Shown piece by piece: positions 22,727-31,692 of a stretch of 32,845 nt of DNA. The notes below the pieces were generated by a model. It had not been told where the DNA came from. It searched no databases and saw nothing but the letters and a program-made list of their open reading frames with translations. Source of the DNA: Candidatus Peregrinibacteria bacterium (GTDB lineage Bacteria > Patescibacteriota > Gracilibacteria > UM-FILTER-43-11); NCBI GenBank assembly GCA_016932495.1, contig JAFGCR010000030.1, forward strand, positions 1-32,845, read 5' to 3'. Both the position numbers and the translations under genes were made by a program. The first letter of the stretch is position 1, and every line of letters starts with the position of its first letter.

Positions 22727-23383
22727 TTAGTTAAATGATTTCCGCTGCGGGGTCCGTTTTTTAGCAGGAAAGGACAGGGTGGAATAACGTTCGCTGAATC
22801 CTTTGGCTGCCTGATAGCATTCCTGGATGCGTTTGTTGTCGGGGTCGATCTCCATCGCTTTTTTTAACAGCTCGACCGCTTTATTGAAATTCTTGGTCTG
22901 CAGATAGCAGATGCCCAGATCGCATAAGGTAAGGCTGTTGTCGGGGTCAAGGTTGAGCGCACGCTCCAGAACGATGATGCCCTGGGTGCGTTTACCGGTA
23001 TTGAAAGTGGACCAGCCCAGGCAGCGGAGGATCTCAGGATTATTAGGGTGAAGGGCGTTGGCTTTTTTTAAGTGCTCGACCGCCTGTTCCCATTTTTGCT
23101 GATGGGAGACTAAAAAGCCGAGAATATAATGCCCGGTATAACTTTCTTTATCCAGCTTAAGAGCCCGTATGGCTGCCTTTTCCGCCCGGTCGAACTGATC
23201 GAGGCTGACATAATTATCGGCGATCTCCTCTAAAGCGGCCACACAGTTTGGGTCTTCGATCAGAAGCTTTTCAGCGGCGCTGATGGATTTTTCATGTTCC
23301 CCGCTCAGTTTGAGCGTTTCAATGTTTTCCAGCGCGTCGAGGATATGGGCCGGATATTTGGATTCATCAGGATCAGACAGCAT
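22727..23383 (-). CDS. TPR-repeat protein
   Basis: A 218-aa soluble protein with about four to five tetratricopeptide repeats between residues about 20 and 190 (for example FDRAEKAAIRALKLDKE, WEQAVEHLKKANALHPNN, GIIVLERALNLDPDN, FNKAVELLKKAMEIDPDN), then a basic tail (PAKKRTPQRKS). TPR arrays bind protein partners; no catalytic part is seen and no signal peptide is present. It is driven by a promoter just upstream and possibly heads the ftsX/recO gene run. Confidence 0.88.
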   Translation of the reverse strand: MLSDPDESKYPAHILDALENIETLKLSGEHEKSISAAEKLLIEDPNCVAALEEIADNYVSLDQFDRAEKAAIRALKLDKESYTGHYILGFLVSHQQKWEQAVEHLKKANALHPNNPEILRCLGWSTFNTGKRTQGIIVLERALNLDPDNSLTLCDLGICYLQTKNFNKAVELLKKAMEIDPDNKRIQECYQAAKGFSERYSTLSFPAKKRTPQRKSFN

Positions 23384-23409
23384 ATTTAAATGAATTAAGT
23401 TGTTACTTC

Positions 23410-23438
23410 AGTATACCTTATTTTACTCTGATTCTCAA
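23410..23438 (-). promoter_or_regulatory. Promoter of the TPR gene
   Basis: On the minus strand TTGAGA (23433-23438), 17 bp, TATACT (23410-23415), about 20-25 nt before the likely transcript start and 27 bp from the ATG. Confidence 0.7.
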
Positions 23439-23496
23439 GGTTATTATACCAAAAAAACAGAGACGATTTTACACAAACGTCGTTTAATTATAATTT

Positions 23497-24264
23497 TTAC
23501 GGCGTTTTGGCCAGAAGCCGGTCGATTTCCCCGATAAAAAAACGAAGCAGTTCATTGGCTTTTTCAATGTCTTCCGGCAGGGTTCTTGCCTGGCCACAAA
23601 ATTTAGGATCAGGATCGGGCTCTCTGTCATGCAGGGATCGGATGAGTCTTAAGACCTCATTGGTTTTACGCTTAAATTCTTCACTTTTCAACTCCTTAGG
23701 AAGGTCGCAATCGAAACCTTGTGTATCAGCAACTAAACCTTGAAACCAATTCCATTGGCATTTGTATTTAACGCCTCCCGTCGCAACGAATGTTTCAGGT
23801 ATCTCATCAATAAAATCATCCAAAAGAGACTGCATTCTATCTCTGTATTGTCGCAACCGGACAGGGAGCAGAAGCCGGTCGATTTTTTCCAGAAAATACT
23901 GGATTAATTCTTCACCTTTCCTGATGTCTTCCAGTGTCGTCAGCCGCCGTTCGGTTTCCGGATCCGTGACCCGCATCTGAAGATCGTAGGTCAATTGATC
24001 TGCTTCCGATACACGCCTTCGGAATTCCTCAGTTTTCAGTTCATCGGGGATATAATGGGTCAGTTGGCTGGTAATGCCGGATATATTGTTGAACCACGCG
24101 ATCTGACATTTAGCTTTTAATGGCGGTCCCGAAATAATTTCACCAGGAATCCCTGCAGGCATATGTAAAAGCGGCTCAAGCCAGCGCCTCATTCTTTTTA
24201 AGACTTCAATCAATTCAGGAGAAATATCCTGTTTGTCGAGTTTGCCAGGTGATTCCATAGACAT
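23497..24264 (-). CDS. Unknown protein made of two tandem ~120-aa copies
   Basis: A 255-aa protein, apparently cytoplasmic. Residues about 18-128 and 129-252 are diverged copies. Each has R.RR.LEPLL or RDRMQSLLDDF at the start, KC.(I/W).WF, then a P.ELK.EEF(R/K)R(R/K) segment, a DPE/DPDP motif and a final helix (GEELIQYFLEKIDRLL and NELLRFFIGEIDRLL). No family is recognised and no catalytic motif is evident. It precedes the TPR gene by 113 bp and follows galU by 57 bp on the same strand. Confidence 0.75.
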   Translation of the reverse strand: MSMESPGKLDKQDISPELIEVLKRMRRWLEPLLHMPAGIPGEIISGPPLKAKCQIAWFNNISGITSQLTHYIPDELKTEEFRRRVSEADQLTYDLQMRVTDPETERRLTTLEDIRKGEELIQYFLEKIDRLLLPVRLRQYRDRMQSLLDDFIDEIPETFVATGGVKYKCQWNWFQGLVADTQGFDCDLPKELKSEEFKRKTNEVLRLIRSLHDREPDPDPKFCGQARTLPEDIEKANELLRFFIGEIDRLLAKTP

Positions 24265-24321
24265 ATTAAAAAAGGGTATCTTTTTACCATATAAAATACC
24301 TCAGGGCAAGCCTATACCTAA

Positions 24322-25122
24322 TTATAAGAAAGCATTCGCAGCCGCCGCCAGGCCGCCCGGATGACCGGTATCAAAACGCTCTCCTTCGATTTCCACCGCC
24401 CAGATTTTCTGATCTTCCTGCAGTTTTATAAAACCGTCGATCAGCCGTTTTTCACCGCCCTTTCCGTTCCCCGCTTTTTTTAGGGCATCGAAGATCTCCG
24501 GCGGGCACACATATTTGCCGATAATGCCGAGGTCGCTCGGCGCCTCTTCAGGGCGGGGTTTTTCTATCATGCCCAGCACCTCATAGAGCCGGCCCTGCTG
24601 TCTGCCGGGTTTGATGATGCCGTACAGCTCGCTTTTTTCTTTCGGGATCCGTTCTACGGCCAGCACGCTTTCCCCTTTAAAATGATCGATAAGCTGTTTG
24701 GCGGCCGGGATATCGCTTTTGACAATATCGTCCCCGAAAAGCACCAGGAAGGGCTCATTGCCCACCGCTTCTTCCGCCATCAGGATGGCATGACCGTCTC
24801 CCAGGGGTTTGTTCTGATAGACAAAGGTGAACTGGGCAGTCTTGTGGATTGGCCTCACTTTTTCCAGCAGGTCCTGTCTTCCTTTTTCCTCCAAAAAAAT
24901 CTCGAGTTCAGGGTGATGAGAAAAGTGGTCTTTAATGAGCTCCTTTCCCTTGGAGATGACAAAAATGACCTCTTCGATCCCGCTTAAAACCGCTTCTTCC
25001 ACCAAATACTGGATGACCGGCTTATCTACAATGGGAAGCAGTTCTTTGGGGACGACTTTGGTGGCCGGCAGAAATCGGGTGCCCATACCCGCGACAGGCA
25101 GGACGGCTTTTCTTATCTTCAT
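24322..25122 (-). CDS. galU: UTP-glucose-1-phosphate uridylyltransferase
   Basis: A 266-aa protein that makes UDP-glucose from UTP and glucose-1-phosphate for glycan and envelope synthesis. Motifs: KAVLPVAGMGTRFLPATKVVPKE (nucleotide-binding loop, read in two parts), LLPIVDKPVIQYLVEEA, PLGDGHAI, FGDDI metal-binding Asp pair, GIIKPG, MIEKP, and GERFDTGHPGG. It is slightly shorter than the typical 290-300 aa, mainly at the C-terminus. There is no SD (attATG). It may link to glgP, which yields glucose-1-phosphate. Confidence 0.93.
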   Translation of the reverse strand: MKIRKAVLPVAGMGTRFLPATKVVPKELLPIVDKPVIQYLVEEAVLSGIEEVIFVISKGKELIKDHFSHHPELEIFLEEKGRQDLLEKVRPIHKTAQFTFVYQNKPLGDGHAILMAEEAVGNEPFLVLFGDDIVKSDIPAAKQLIDHFKGESVLAVERIPKEKSELYGIIKPGRQQGRLYEVLGMIEKPRPEEAPSDLGIIGKYVCPPEIFDALKKAGNGKGGEKRLIDGFIKLQEDQKIWAVEIEGERFDTGHPGGLAAAANAFL

Positions 25123-25189
25123 AATAATCAGGTTGTAGTGAGTAGTACGTAGTGAGTAGTGGCTATAGACTACGTACTACTCATTCTCA
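25123..25189. repeat. gtagt repeats with dyad symmetry between hsp20 and galU
   Basis: gagtagtacgtagt (25140-25153) pairs perfectly with 25169-25182. Further imperfect copies of agtgagtagt lie on both sides. The gap is almost entirely this element. Confidence 0.75.
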
Positions 25190-25624
25190 CTAGCTTTTAA
25201 TTTTCACAATCCTCATCCGAATAGCGCTTCGTTTCGGGATCCGGATATAAAGCACATGGTCTTTTTGGGTAGCTTCGATCTTCTGGGAATCCACATTGGC
25301 AGGCAGGATGACCGACCGGCTGAACCGCCCCCAGAAACATTCCTGAACGTAGTAATCCCGTTTTTTAAAATCAAAATCACTCAGATCCGTCTGACGCTCA
25401 CCCCGTATGGTGAGGACGTCATTCGTCACGATGACTTCCGTCTTATCCAAATCGACTCCGGCAATCGGCGTGATGACCAGGATCTCTTTTTCATTTTCCA
25501 GGATATCGATGGGCAATTGCCCGAAGCCTTCCGGAGACTGGGAAAGCGCGCTGGCATCACTCACCTCCACCTCTTTCGAGGCGGGAATGACATGAGTGGG
25601 CGGTTTGATCTGAACGTGTTTCAT
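25190..25624 (-). CDS. Small heat-shock protein, Hsp20 family
   Basis: A 144-aa protein. The start MKHVQIK is chosen because codons upstream in the open frame are repeat sequence. An alpha-crystallin domain lies at about 37-135 (LPIDILENEKEILVITPIAGVD, read in two parts, then LTIRGER, YVQECFWGRFSRSVILP and the end strand HVLYIRIPK). Such proteins hold unfolding proteins in soluble oligomers without ATP. The C-terminal IxI motif is not clear (MRIVKIKS). It sits directly downstream of ftsH, a plausible proteostasis pair. Confidence 0.9.
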   Translation of the reverse strand: MKHVQIKPPTHVIPASKEVEVSDASALSQSPEGFGQLPIDILENEKEILVITPIAGVDLDKTEVIVTNDVLTIRGERQTDLSDFDFKKRDYYVQECFWGRFSRSVILPANVDSQKIEATQKDHVLYIRIPKRSAIRMRIVKIKS

Positions 25625-25625
25625 A

Positions 25626-25696
25626 TTGTGATTCGTGTCTCGTGTCTTGTGTCTCGTGTCCGATAAACTCACGAGTCACGAATCACGAGTCACGAT
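25626..25696. repeat. 7-bp-period array with dyad symmetry between ftsH and hsp20
   Basis: The unit gtctcgt recurs about four to five times (25631-25660), then the complementary unit acgagtc or acgaatc recurs four times (25669-25695). The unit is the same as in the array at 21073-21119, 4.5 kb away. Confidence 0.82.
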
Positions 25697-25699
25697 GGG

Positions 25700-27574
25700 T
25701 TATTTTTTAGCCTTCTTGGTTTTTGAAAAGAATTTATCAAATTCCTCTTTGTTTAGCACTTCCTTTTTCAGGAGGGCGGCGGCGATTTTGTCCATCAGGG
25801 GCTTATTGCCTTCGATGAGCTTAGTGGTCCGCTGTTCAGCCTCTTTGATAATCTTGCCGATGGCTTCATCGATCTTGGCGGCCATTTCCTCGCTGTAATT
25901 TTTAGAAAAACCTACATCTGTCCCCATAAAATTCCCGGTGCTTTTATCCCCGAAGATCATCAGGCCCAGTTCGGGGCTCATGCCATAATCCGTGACCATG
26001 GCGCGGGCGATCGTGGTGGCGCGCTGAAGGTCGCTGCTGGCGCCCGTCGTCACTTCGCCGAAAAAGACCTTTTCCGCCACATAACCGCCGAGCAGAGAGC
26101 ATATCTCATCTTTGAATTTAGAAACGGATTTTAAGTGCACATCCTCTTCCGGCATGGCCCAGGTCACGCCCAGCGCCATTCCGCGGGGGATGATGGTGAC
26201 TTTGTGGATCGGATCGCATTTAGGCAGAAGTTTGCCCACCAGCGCATGGCCCACTTCGTGGTAGGCAGTGATCTTTTTTTCTTCTTCGGAAAGCCGGCGG
26301 GATTTCTTTTCCGGCCCCAGTCCCACCTTTTCCACCGCCATTTCAAGGTCCTGTTGGCTGACGGATTTCCGGTTTTTCTTGCCGGCCAGAAGCGCGGCTT
26401 CATTGACCAGGTTCTCCAGGTCCGCTCCGGAGAATCCCGGTGTTTGCTGAGCGATTTTTCTTAAGTCCGTTTTCTTATCCATAGGTTTATCACGCACATG
26501 GACCTTCAGGATATCTTCCCGTTCATTCAGGTTGGGCATGTCGATGATCACGCGGCGGTCAAAACGGCCGGGGCGGGTCAGTGCCACATCTAAAATATCG
26601 GGCCGGTTGGTAGCGGCCATCACGATGACGTTGGTCTCTTTCTCAAATCCGTCCATTTCCGTCAGAATCTGGTTTAAGGTCTGTTCCCGTTCATCATGCC
26701 CGCCGCCCAGGCCGAATCCGCGCTGACGGCCGACCGCATCGATCTCGTCAATGAAAATAATACAGGGGGCGTTGCGTTTGGCTTTCTGAAAAAGGTCGCG
26801 CACACGGCTGGCGCCCACGCCCACAAACATCTCGACAAATTCGGAACCGGAAATGCTGAAGAAAGGAACGTTGGCTTCGCCGGCTACGGCCCGTGCAAGT
26901 AAGGTCTTCCCGGTGCCGGGCGCGCCGACCAGCATGACCCCGCGGGGGATCTTAGCACCCATTTTGGTGTATTTTTTCGGGTTTTTTAAAAAGTCCACCA
27001 CTTCCACCAACTCCTCTTTGGATTCTTCCATACCGGCCACGTCTTTAAAGGTCGTCTTTTTTTTGCCGTTGCCCGAGTAAACGCGTGCCTGGGATTTGCC
27101 GAAGGAAAACGCGCTGTTTGCCCCCTTGCCCAGCTGTTTAGCCATAAAGACGATCAGGGCGATAAACAGGATGATCGGCAGCCAGCCGGAGATCACATTC
27201 AGCCAGAAGGCGGCCGCTTCGGTGCTGATAGCTTTGATCTCGGTAGGATTCTCAGGGTCGCTGAAACCCAGGTCCTTCAGGCTTTCACCTTCCGGCCGGA
27301 CCGCGTAATACGTTTTTTTGTTCTTGTCAGTCGCGTAGATCTTGCTGTTTTTGATCTCGAGTTCCGAAAAACGCTGATCCTGGTAATAGGCGACCATCTG
27401 GCTGATCGGGATCTCCTCCGCTCGCTTGTCTTCCGTGGCCCCCTGAGGATTGAAAAGATAATAGACCACCGTTAAGATCAGGGCGATCAGAAGAACATAC
27501 CCTAAACTATTGCTCCGCCGTGGAGGCTGGAACTGGGGATGCTGATGGGGAGGCTGGGGAGGCATTTGTGGCAT
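25700..27574 (-). CDS. ftsH: ATP-dependent zinc metalloprotease FtsH
   Basis: A 624-aa membrane protease of normal length that degrades membrane and regulatory proteins. Order: an unusual Pro/His/Gln-rich cytoplasmic start (residues 1-20), TM1 (about 25-41), a small extracytoplasmic domain, TM2 (about 124-146), AAA+ module with Walker A GAPGTGKT (217-224), Walker B IIFIDEID (272-279) and the SRH arginines (RPGRFDRR), then zinc motif HEVGH (439-443) and the family's downstream SSDLQRAT Asp region. The start aaatATG has no SD. Confidence 0.96.
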   Translation of the reverse strand: MPQMPPQPPHQHPQFQPPRRSNSLGYVLLIALILTVVYYLFNPQGATEDKRAEEIPISQMVAYYQDQRFSELEIKNSKIYATDKNKKTYYAVRPEGESLKDLGFSDPENPTEIKAISTEAAAFWLNVISGWLPIILFIALIVFMAKQLGKGANSAFSFGKSQARVYSGNGKKKTTFKDVAGMEESKEELVEVVDFLKNPKKYTKMGAKIPRGVMLVGAPGTGKTLLARAVAGEANVPFFSISGSEFVEMFVGVGASRVRDLFQKAKRNAPCIIFIDEIDAVGRQRGFGLGGGHDEREQTLNQILTEMDGFEKETNVIVMAATNRPDILDVALTRPGRFDRRVIIDMPNLNEREDILKVHVRDKPMDKKTDLRKIAQQTPGFSGADLENLVNEAALLAGKKNRKSVSQQDLEMAVEKVGLGPEKKSRRLSEEEKKITAYHEVGHALVGKLLPKCDPIHKVTIIPRGMALGVTWAMPEEDVHLKSVSKFKDEICSLLGGYVAEKVFFGEVTTGASSDLQRATTIARAMVTDYGMSPELGLMIFGDKSTGNFMGTDVGFSKNYSEEMAAKIDEAIGKIIKEAEQRTTKLIEGNKPLMDKIAAALLKKEVLNKEEFDKFFSKTKKAKK

Positions 27575-27793
27575 ATTTTTGATGGTTTAGTCGCTTATTA
27601 ACTTTACCTTATTTTTTGTCTGGAATTCAATTGAAAACTTGAAAATTTGACGTACATTTTTGCTATTTTTACCTTCTCTGCCAGATCAACAGTAATGCCG
27701 ACAAACTTGAAAACTTTTTGTTATTTGTTTTATTCAGGGAAAAGAGCTTTCAGGTTTCCAAGTTTTCACAATTATTTAAAATACAGCTGATTC
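27575..27793. other. 219-bp gap between serS and ftsH
   Basis: No gene. It has several related stretches in both orientations (aattgaaaacttgaaaatttg at the left, ccaagttttcacaatt at the right), which could pair over about 130 bp. No clear promoter for ftsH was found. Confidence 0.45.
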
Positions 27794-29065
27794 CTAGTCT
27801 TTAGGTTTAATCTCTTTCAGCCCTCCCATAAAAGGACGTAATACTTCCGGTACTGTCACGGTTCCGTCTTTTTTCTGGTTGTTTTCCAGAAGCGCGATAA
27901 GTGTGCGGGTGGAAGCCATAGCCGTTCCGTTTAGCGTGTGCAAAAGATGGGTACCGTCCTCATCTTTAAACCGGATGCCGCCCCGCCGGGCCTGAAAATC
28001 CGTGCAGTTGGAGCAGGACGTCAGTTCCCGGTATTTTTTCTGAGTCGGGATCCATACCTCACAGTCATACTTTTTGGCCGCGGGTGCGCCCAGGTCTCCG
28101 CCGCAGATATTCACCACCTGATAGGGGAGTTTCAGCTCCTGCAGAATCTCCTCTTCAATGCTGAGCAGAAATTCATGTTCTTCCCAGGATTTTTCCGGAT
28201 GACAGAAGGAAAACATTTCGAGTTTATCGAATTGATGGACCCGCAGAATTCCCCGTGTGTCTTTGCCGTAACTGCCGGCCTCGCGCCGGAAACAGCTGGA
28301 AAAACCAACATACCGTTTGGGCAATTCTTCCGCCCTGAGAGCTTTAAACATATGCAGGCCCGACAGCGGCACTTCTGAGGTGCCGACCAGAAACAGATTG
28401 TCGTCGTCAGGATTGACGGAATAGATCTCATTCCGGTCTGCCGGGAAAAAGCCGGTGGCGTACATCATCTCTTCTTTAACGAGCATCGGGACAGTGACCG
28501 GCGTAAAGCCTTTGCTGACGTATTTCTGGAGCAGCCATTGGATGAGCGCGAATTCCAGCAAAACCGCCTCGTTTTTAAGGTAATAAAAACGCGCCCCGCT
28601 CACCTTGGCGGCGGTTTCCGTATCGATCAGATCGAGAAGCGCGCCCAGTTCCAGATGGTCTTTCGGCGTAAAGGAAAAGGTCGGTTTCTTCCCCACAGTC
28701 CGTACGACCTCATTCTCGTTTTCATCTTTGCCTTCCGGCACGCTTTCGTGCGGGGGATTGGGGAGCTGATCGGTCAGCGCTTTAAGTTGAACAAATAATT
28801 TGTTCAACTCTTCTTCGGTTTTATCCAGCTGGCTGTCCAGCGTTTTCATTTCCGCGATCTTGCTCTGGCGCTGATCCGGCGGAAGCGTGGGGATCTGTTT
28901 GGAAACCGCGTTTTTTTCAGCGCGGAAATTTTCCACTTTCTGAAGAAGGTCCCGGTACTCCTCATCCAGTTTCAGAACCGCCGGAATATCCACATCCACC
29001 TGTTTTTTGGCAAAGCCTTTGGCATATAGCTCCTGGTTTTCACGGAGCGCTTTAAGGTCGATCAT
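27794..29065 (-). CDS. serS: Seryl-tRNA synthetase
   Basis: A 423-aa class II aminoacyl-tRNA synthetase that charges tRNA-Ser. The N-terminal coiled-coil arm for the tRNA long variable arm lies at about 30-100. The catalytic core shows motif 2 (FSSCFRREAGSYGKDTRG), the RVHQFDKLEMF segment, LTSCSNCTDFQARR and motif 3 (TLNGTAMASTRTLIALLE). The start tataATG has no SD. Confidence 0.96.
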   Translation of the reverse strand: MIDLKALRENQELYAKGFAKKQVDVDIPAVLKLDEEYRDLLQKVENFRAEKNAVSKQIPTLPPDQRQSKIAEMKTLDSQLDKTEEELNKLFVQLKALTDQLPNPPHESVPEGKDENENEVVRTVGKKPTFSFTPKDHLELGALLDLIDTETAAKVSGARFYYLKNEAVLLEFALIQWLLQKYVSKGFTPVTVPMLVKEEMMYATGFFPADRNEIYSVNPDDDNLFLVGTSEVPLSGLHMFKALRAEELPKRYVGFSSCFRREAGSYGKDTRGILRVHQFDKLEMFSFCHPEKSWEEHEFLLSIEEEILQELKLPYQVVNICGGDLGAPAAKKYDCEVWIPTQKKYRELTSCSNCTDFQARRGGIRFKDEDGTHLLHTLNGTAMASTRTLIALLENNQKKDGTVTVPEVLRPFMGGLKEIKPKD

Positions 29066-29218
29066 TATAAAAGGACTAAGAACTAAGGACTAAGCGAGTA
29101 ATCAGCGTTCGTCAGAAAAGATACCTAAAAAGCGCAGTGCTGGCAAGGAGGGTTTAGATTTGACAAAATACAAAATAGTATATAAAATGACCTCCTTTGC
29201 CATCTAATTTGGATAAAC
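29066..29218. promoter_or_regulatory. Divergent gap between serS and the dGTPase gene, with promoter
   Basis: For the plus-strand gene: TTGACA (29160-29165), 17 bp, TAAAAT (29183-29188), about 30 bp before the ATG. Near serS, actaag/ggactaag units are repeated in tandem (29073-29094). Confidence 0.75.
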
Positions 29219-30703
29219 ATGCCCCTTAAGAAACCTGATGACATCCGCAGCGATGAACTGACCGCTGGGGAGATTAAAGATATCTGCAGAGAAATCGGAG
29301 CCCGCAATCTTGGAAAGGAAAAAAATCCGTCTGAATATGCCACCAGTAACGCGGAGGCCGAACGCCCTCATGGGCCGGATGAACCGCGCCGGACCGCTTA
29401 TGGTTACGAGTATGCTCGTGATCCTTTCCGTGAAGACTGTGAGCGGATCGTATACAGCAAGGCGTCTGAACGGATGTGGGGGAAGACCCAGATGATCCCG
29501 ATTCCTCAGCGAGCGCACATCACCAACAGGGGCATTCATACGGACCGCGTTTCCCAGACAGCTCGTTCCATTGCGCGCGAGCTTGGGATGAACGAGGATT
29601 TAACAGAGGCGATCGGCCGCGGACATGACCTGGGCCATCCGCCGCTGGGCCATCAGGGCGAAGTGCTTCTTACCACCGCACTGTTTTCAGCGCTGGCAAA
29701 AGCTAAAAATGAAGACGGGGAGGTCAGGGAATTGCTGGAATTACTGGGTGAGGACCGGCAGAATCTGCTGAAAATCCTCGGCATGTTTAAGCATAATATT
29801 CAGGGCCTTAATGTCGTGGACCGTATAGAAAGCAGAAGGGGATTTCCTGCGGCCGGCCTGAATCTGACCAATCATGTGCGGCATGGTATTATATCGCATG
29901 ACGGAGAAAAGGACGTTTACAGAGTAAAGCCGAGGCTGGGTATCAAAGGTGAAGCCATCGAAGAGGATATTAAAGGATACCGGCAGAGGATCATAGAAGC
30001 GTCGGCATTGTTGGATTTTGCAGGGGATTTGCGTGACGCGAATGACGGTGAAATTAAAATCGCTGTAGCTCAAATAATTAACAGAGTCCATAAGGGGGAT
30101 GGGGATAAGGAAAAGGGGGTCACGATCACGCCGGTAACGATGGAAGGGGGGATAATCATGATGGTCGATGTCCTGCAGTATGTGGGGGAAGACCTGGAAG
30201 ACCTGATCAGTTTAGGAGTCGTTGAGCGCAAACATATTCCACCGGAAATAGTCCAGGTGTTAGGCAATAATGGTTCGGATATCATCCATACCTTATTATC
30301 CGATCTGGTGGTGCATAGTTATGGACAGGGTCATCTCTGCTATAGCGAAAAAGTCGCTGATGCTCTGCAGAAACTCAAACGGGATTTTTTATATAAGTAT
30401 TACTATAAAGTGAATTCCTGGGTGGAAGCAGAAGCACAGGATCCCCGTATCGCGAAACACGCGGGCAATCTGCAGGAGCGGATGAATTATTTATTCCGGA
30501 AATATTTAAAAGCATTAAGGTATACCTATAAACACCCTGGTTGCCAGATCGTTGCGGGGTATATGGACGGTCGGGATATGCATGATTATTATGCGAAAAT
30601 GAGTCTGGGATATCCTGTCAGCATGTGCCAGACGGTCGTGGATTATATTGCCGGTTTCACTGACCAGTTCTTCTTTGAGGAATCCGGAAAACTGGATGAA
30701 TAG
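29219..30703 (+). CDS. dgt: dGTP triphosphohydrolase-like HD-domain protein
   Basis: A 494-aa protein of the dGTPase/SAMHD1-like HD family, which removes triphosphate from deoxynucleotides and controls dNTP pools. Motifs: RAHITNRGIHTDRVSQTARS holds the first metal His, GHDLGHPPLGHQGE is the HD signature region, and GLNLTNHVRHGIISHDGE matches the family GLNLTyeVReGIlkH. A long helical C-terminal half includes further family-like VVDYIAGFTDQF (usually V.DYIAGMTD). It has a clean TTGACA-N17-TAAAAT promoter and a short leader. Its TAG stop directly abuts the stop of the opposing gene. Confidence 0.88.
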   Translation: MPLKKPDDIRSDELTAGEIKDICREIGARNLGKEKNPSEYATSNAEAERPHGPDEPRRTAYGYEYARDPFREDCERIVYSKASERMWGKTQMIPIPQRAHITNRGIHTDRVSQTARSIARELGMNEDLTEAIGRGHDLGHPPLGHQGEVLLTTALFSALAKAKNEDGEVRELLELLGEDRQNLLKILGMFKHNIQGLNVVDRIESRRGFPAAGLNLTNHVRHGIISHDGEKDVYRVKPRLGIKGEAIEEDIKGYRQRIIEASALLDFAGDLRDANDGEIKIAVAQIINRVHKGDGDKEKGVTITPVTMEGGIIMMVDVLQYVGEDLEDLISLGVVERKHIPPEIVQVLGNNGSDIIHTLLSDLVVHSYGQGHLCYSEKVADALQKLKRDFLYKYYYKVNSWVEAEAQDPRIAKHAGNLQERMNYLFRKYLKALRYTYKHPGCQIVAGYMDGRDMHDYYAKMSLGYPVSMCQTVVDYIAGFTDQFFFEESGKLDE

Positions 30704-30994
30704 CTAAGCGGTCAGCCGGATCAGCTTCACACTGTCCCGCCCCCCGCTGACGATCTGGCTATCGGAAAGCCCCAGGTTCTTTTTTAGGAATTTTAAAAGC
30801 TCCGCGTTGGCCGCGCCGCGGACCGGCTGAGCGGCTACTTTTATCTTATACGTTCCGTCTTCCATTTGATCCGCGATCTCGGTTTTCGGCGCCTTGCTCT
30901 GAACTTTCACCTTTATATATAAAGGGTTCTTTTTTTGGAGCTCGCCGATGATTTGTTGAATAAAAAATTTGTTCAAAAATTGGTCATTGGTCAT
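30704..30994 (-). CDS. DUF167 (YggU) family protein
   Basis: A 96-aa protein. Residues about 24-96 carry the family pattern VKVQSKAPKTEI, YKIKVAAQPVRGAANAELLKFL, SDSQIVSGGRDSVKLIRL. The role of the family is not known. The only in-frame ATG before the domain lies inside a tggtcatt repeat at 30980-30994, which gives an N-terminus of uncertain truth (MTNDQF). It lies 12 bp after trmD and is probably co-transcribed. Confidence 0.85.
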   Translation of the reverse strand: MTNDQFLNKFFIQQIIGELQKKNPLYIKVKVQSKAPKTEIADQMEDGTYKIKVAAQPVRGAANAELLKFLKKNLGLSDSQIVSGGRDSVKLIRLTA

Positions 30995-31006
30995 TGGAAT
31001 TGGTCA

Positions 31007-31657
31007 TTATTTACAATGATTTTTGCGCCATTTCTCAATTTCCGCGTGATGTCCGTTAAGCAATACTTCCGGAACTTTCATTCCGCGGAATTCAGCGGGC
31101 TTGGTGTAATGCGGATACTCTTTTTTCCGCCCGAGTTTTTTCGAAAAAGTCTCCTCCTCGTGAGAGGCTTCTTTTCCAATCGCGCCGGGCACCAGACGGC
31201 TTATGGCGTCCACCATTACCATCGCGGCCAGTTCCCCGCCGGACAAAACATAATCACCGATCGAGATTTCCTGGTCCACCAATGCATCAATAACCCGTTG
31301 ATCAATGCCTTCATAATGGCCGCAAAGCAGGATTAGTTGAGTAAATTTTATACTCAACTTTTCCACCTTTGTTTGTGTAAGCCTTTGGCCTTTTGGCGTC
31401 ATATAAATAACCGGTGCTTTGGGCGCTTTTTTCTTCACGGCCTCAATACAGTCAAAAAGCGGCTGGGGGGTAAACACCATGCCCGCTCCGCCCCCGTACG
31501 GCGTGTCATCCACCTTCCGATGTTTATCCTCACTGTAATCGCGGATGTCGTGGATCTTGATTGTGATCACTCCCTTTCCCTGTGCCTTCTTTAAAATGGA
31601 TTCGTTTAGGAATCCTTTAAACATTTCCGGGAAAATTGTCAGTATATGAAAAGTCAA
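31007..31657 (-). CDS. trmD: tRNA (guanine-N1)-methyltransferase
   Basis: A 216-aa SPOUT methyltransferase that forms m1G37 in tRNAs reading CNN and some other codons, preventing +1 frameshifting. Seen: FHILTIFPEMF N-terminus, DDTPYGGGAGM, LLCGHYEGIDQRV (knot and SAM site), SIGDYVLSGGELAAMVM and the C-terminal KPAEFRGMKVPEVLLNGHHAEIEKWR (read in two parts). It starts with TTG; no ATG is available because an in-frame TGA lies two codons upstream. The start lies in gtcaaatgtcagg repeats. It is slightly short (family about 230-250) but complete in motifs. Confidence 0.93.
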   Translation of the reverse strand: MTFHILTIFPEMFKGFLNESILKKAQGKGVITIKIHDIRDYSEDKHRKVDDTPYGGGAGMVFTPQPLFDCIEAVKKKAPKAPVIYMTPKGQRLTQTKVEKLSIKFTQLILLCGHYEGIDQRVIDALVDQEISIGDYVLSGGELAAMVMVDAISRLVPGAIGKEASHEEETFSKKLGRKKEYPHYTKPAEFRGMKVPEVLLNGHHAEIEKWRKNHCK

Positions 31658-31692
31658 ATGTCAGGCGTTAAGTGTCAAATGTCAGGTGTTTA
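31650..31692. repeat. Tandem gtcaaatgtcagg repeats between trmD and the membrane protein gene
   Basis: Two direct copies of gtcaaatgtcagg(c/t)gtt. They contain the TTG start of trmD and code for the last residues (HLTFDT) of the membrane protein upstream. The same words occur in the gap at 22658-22726. Confidence 0.7.
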
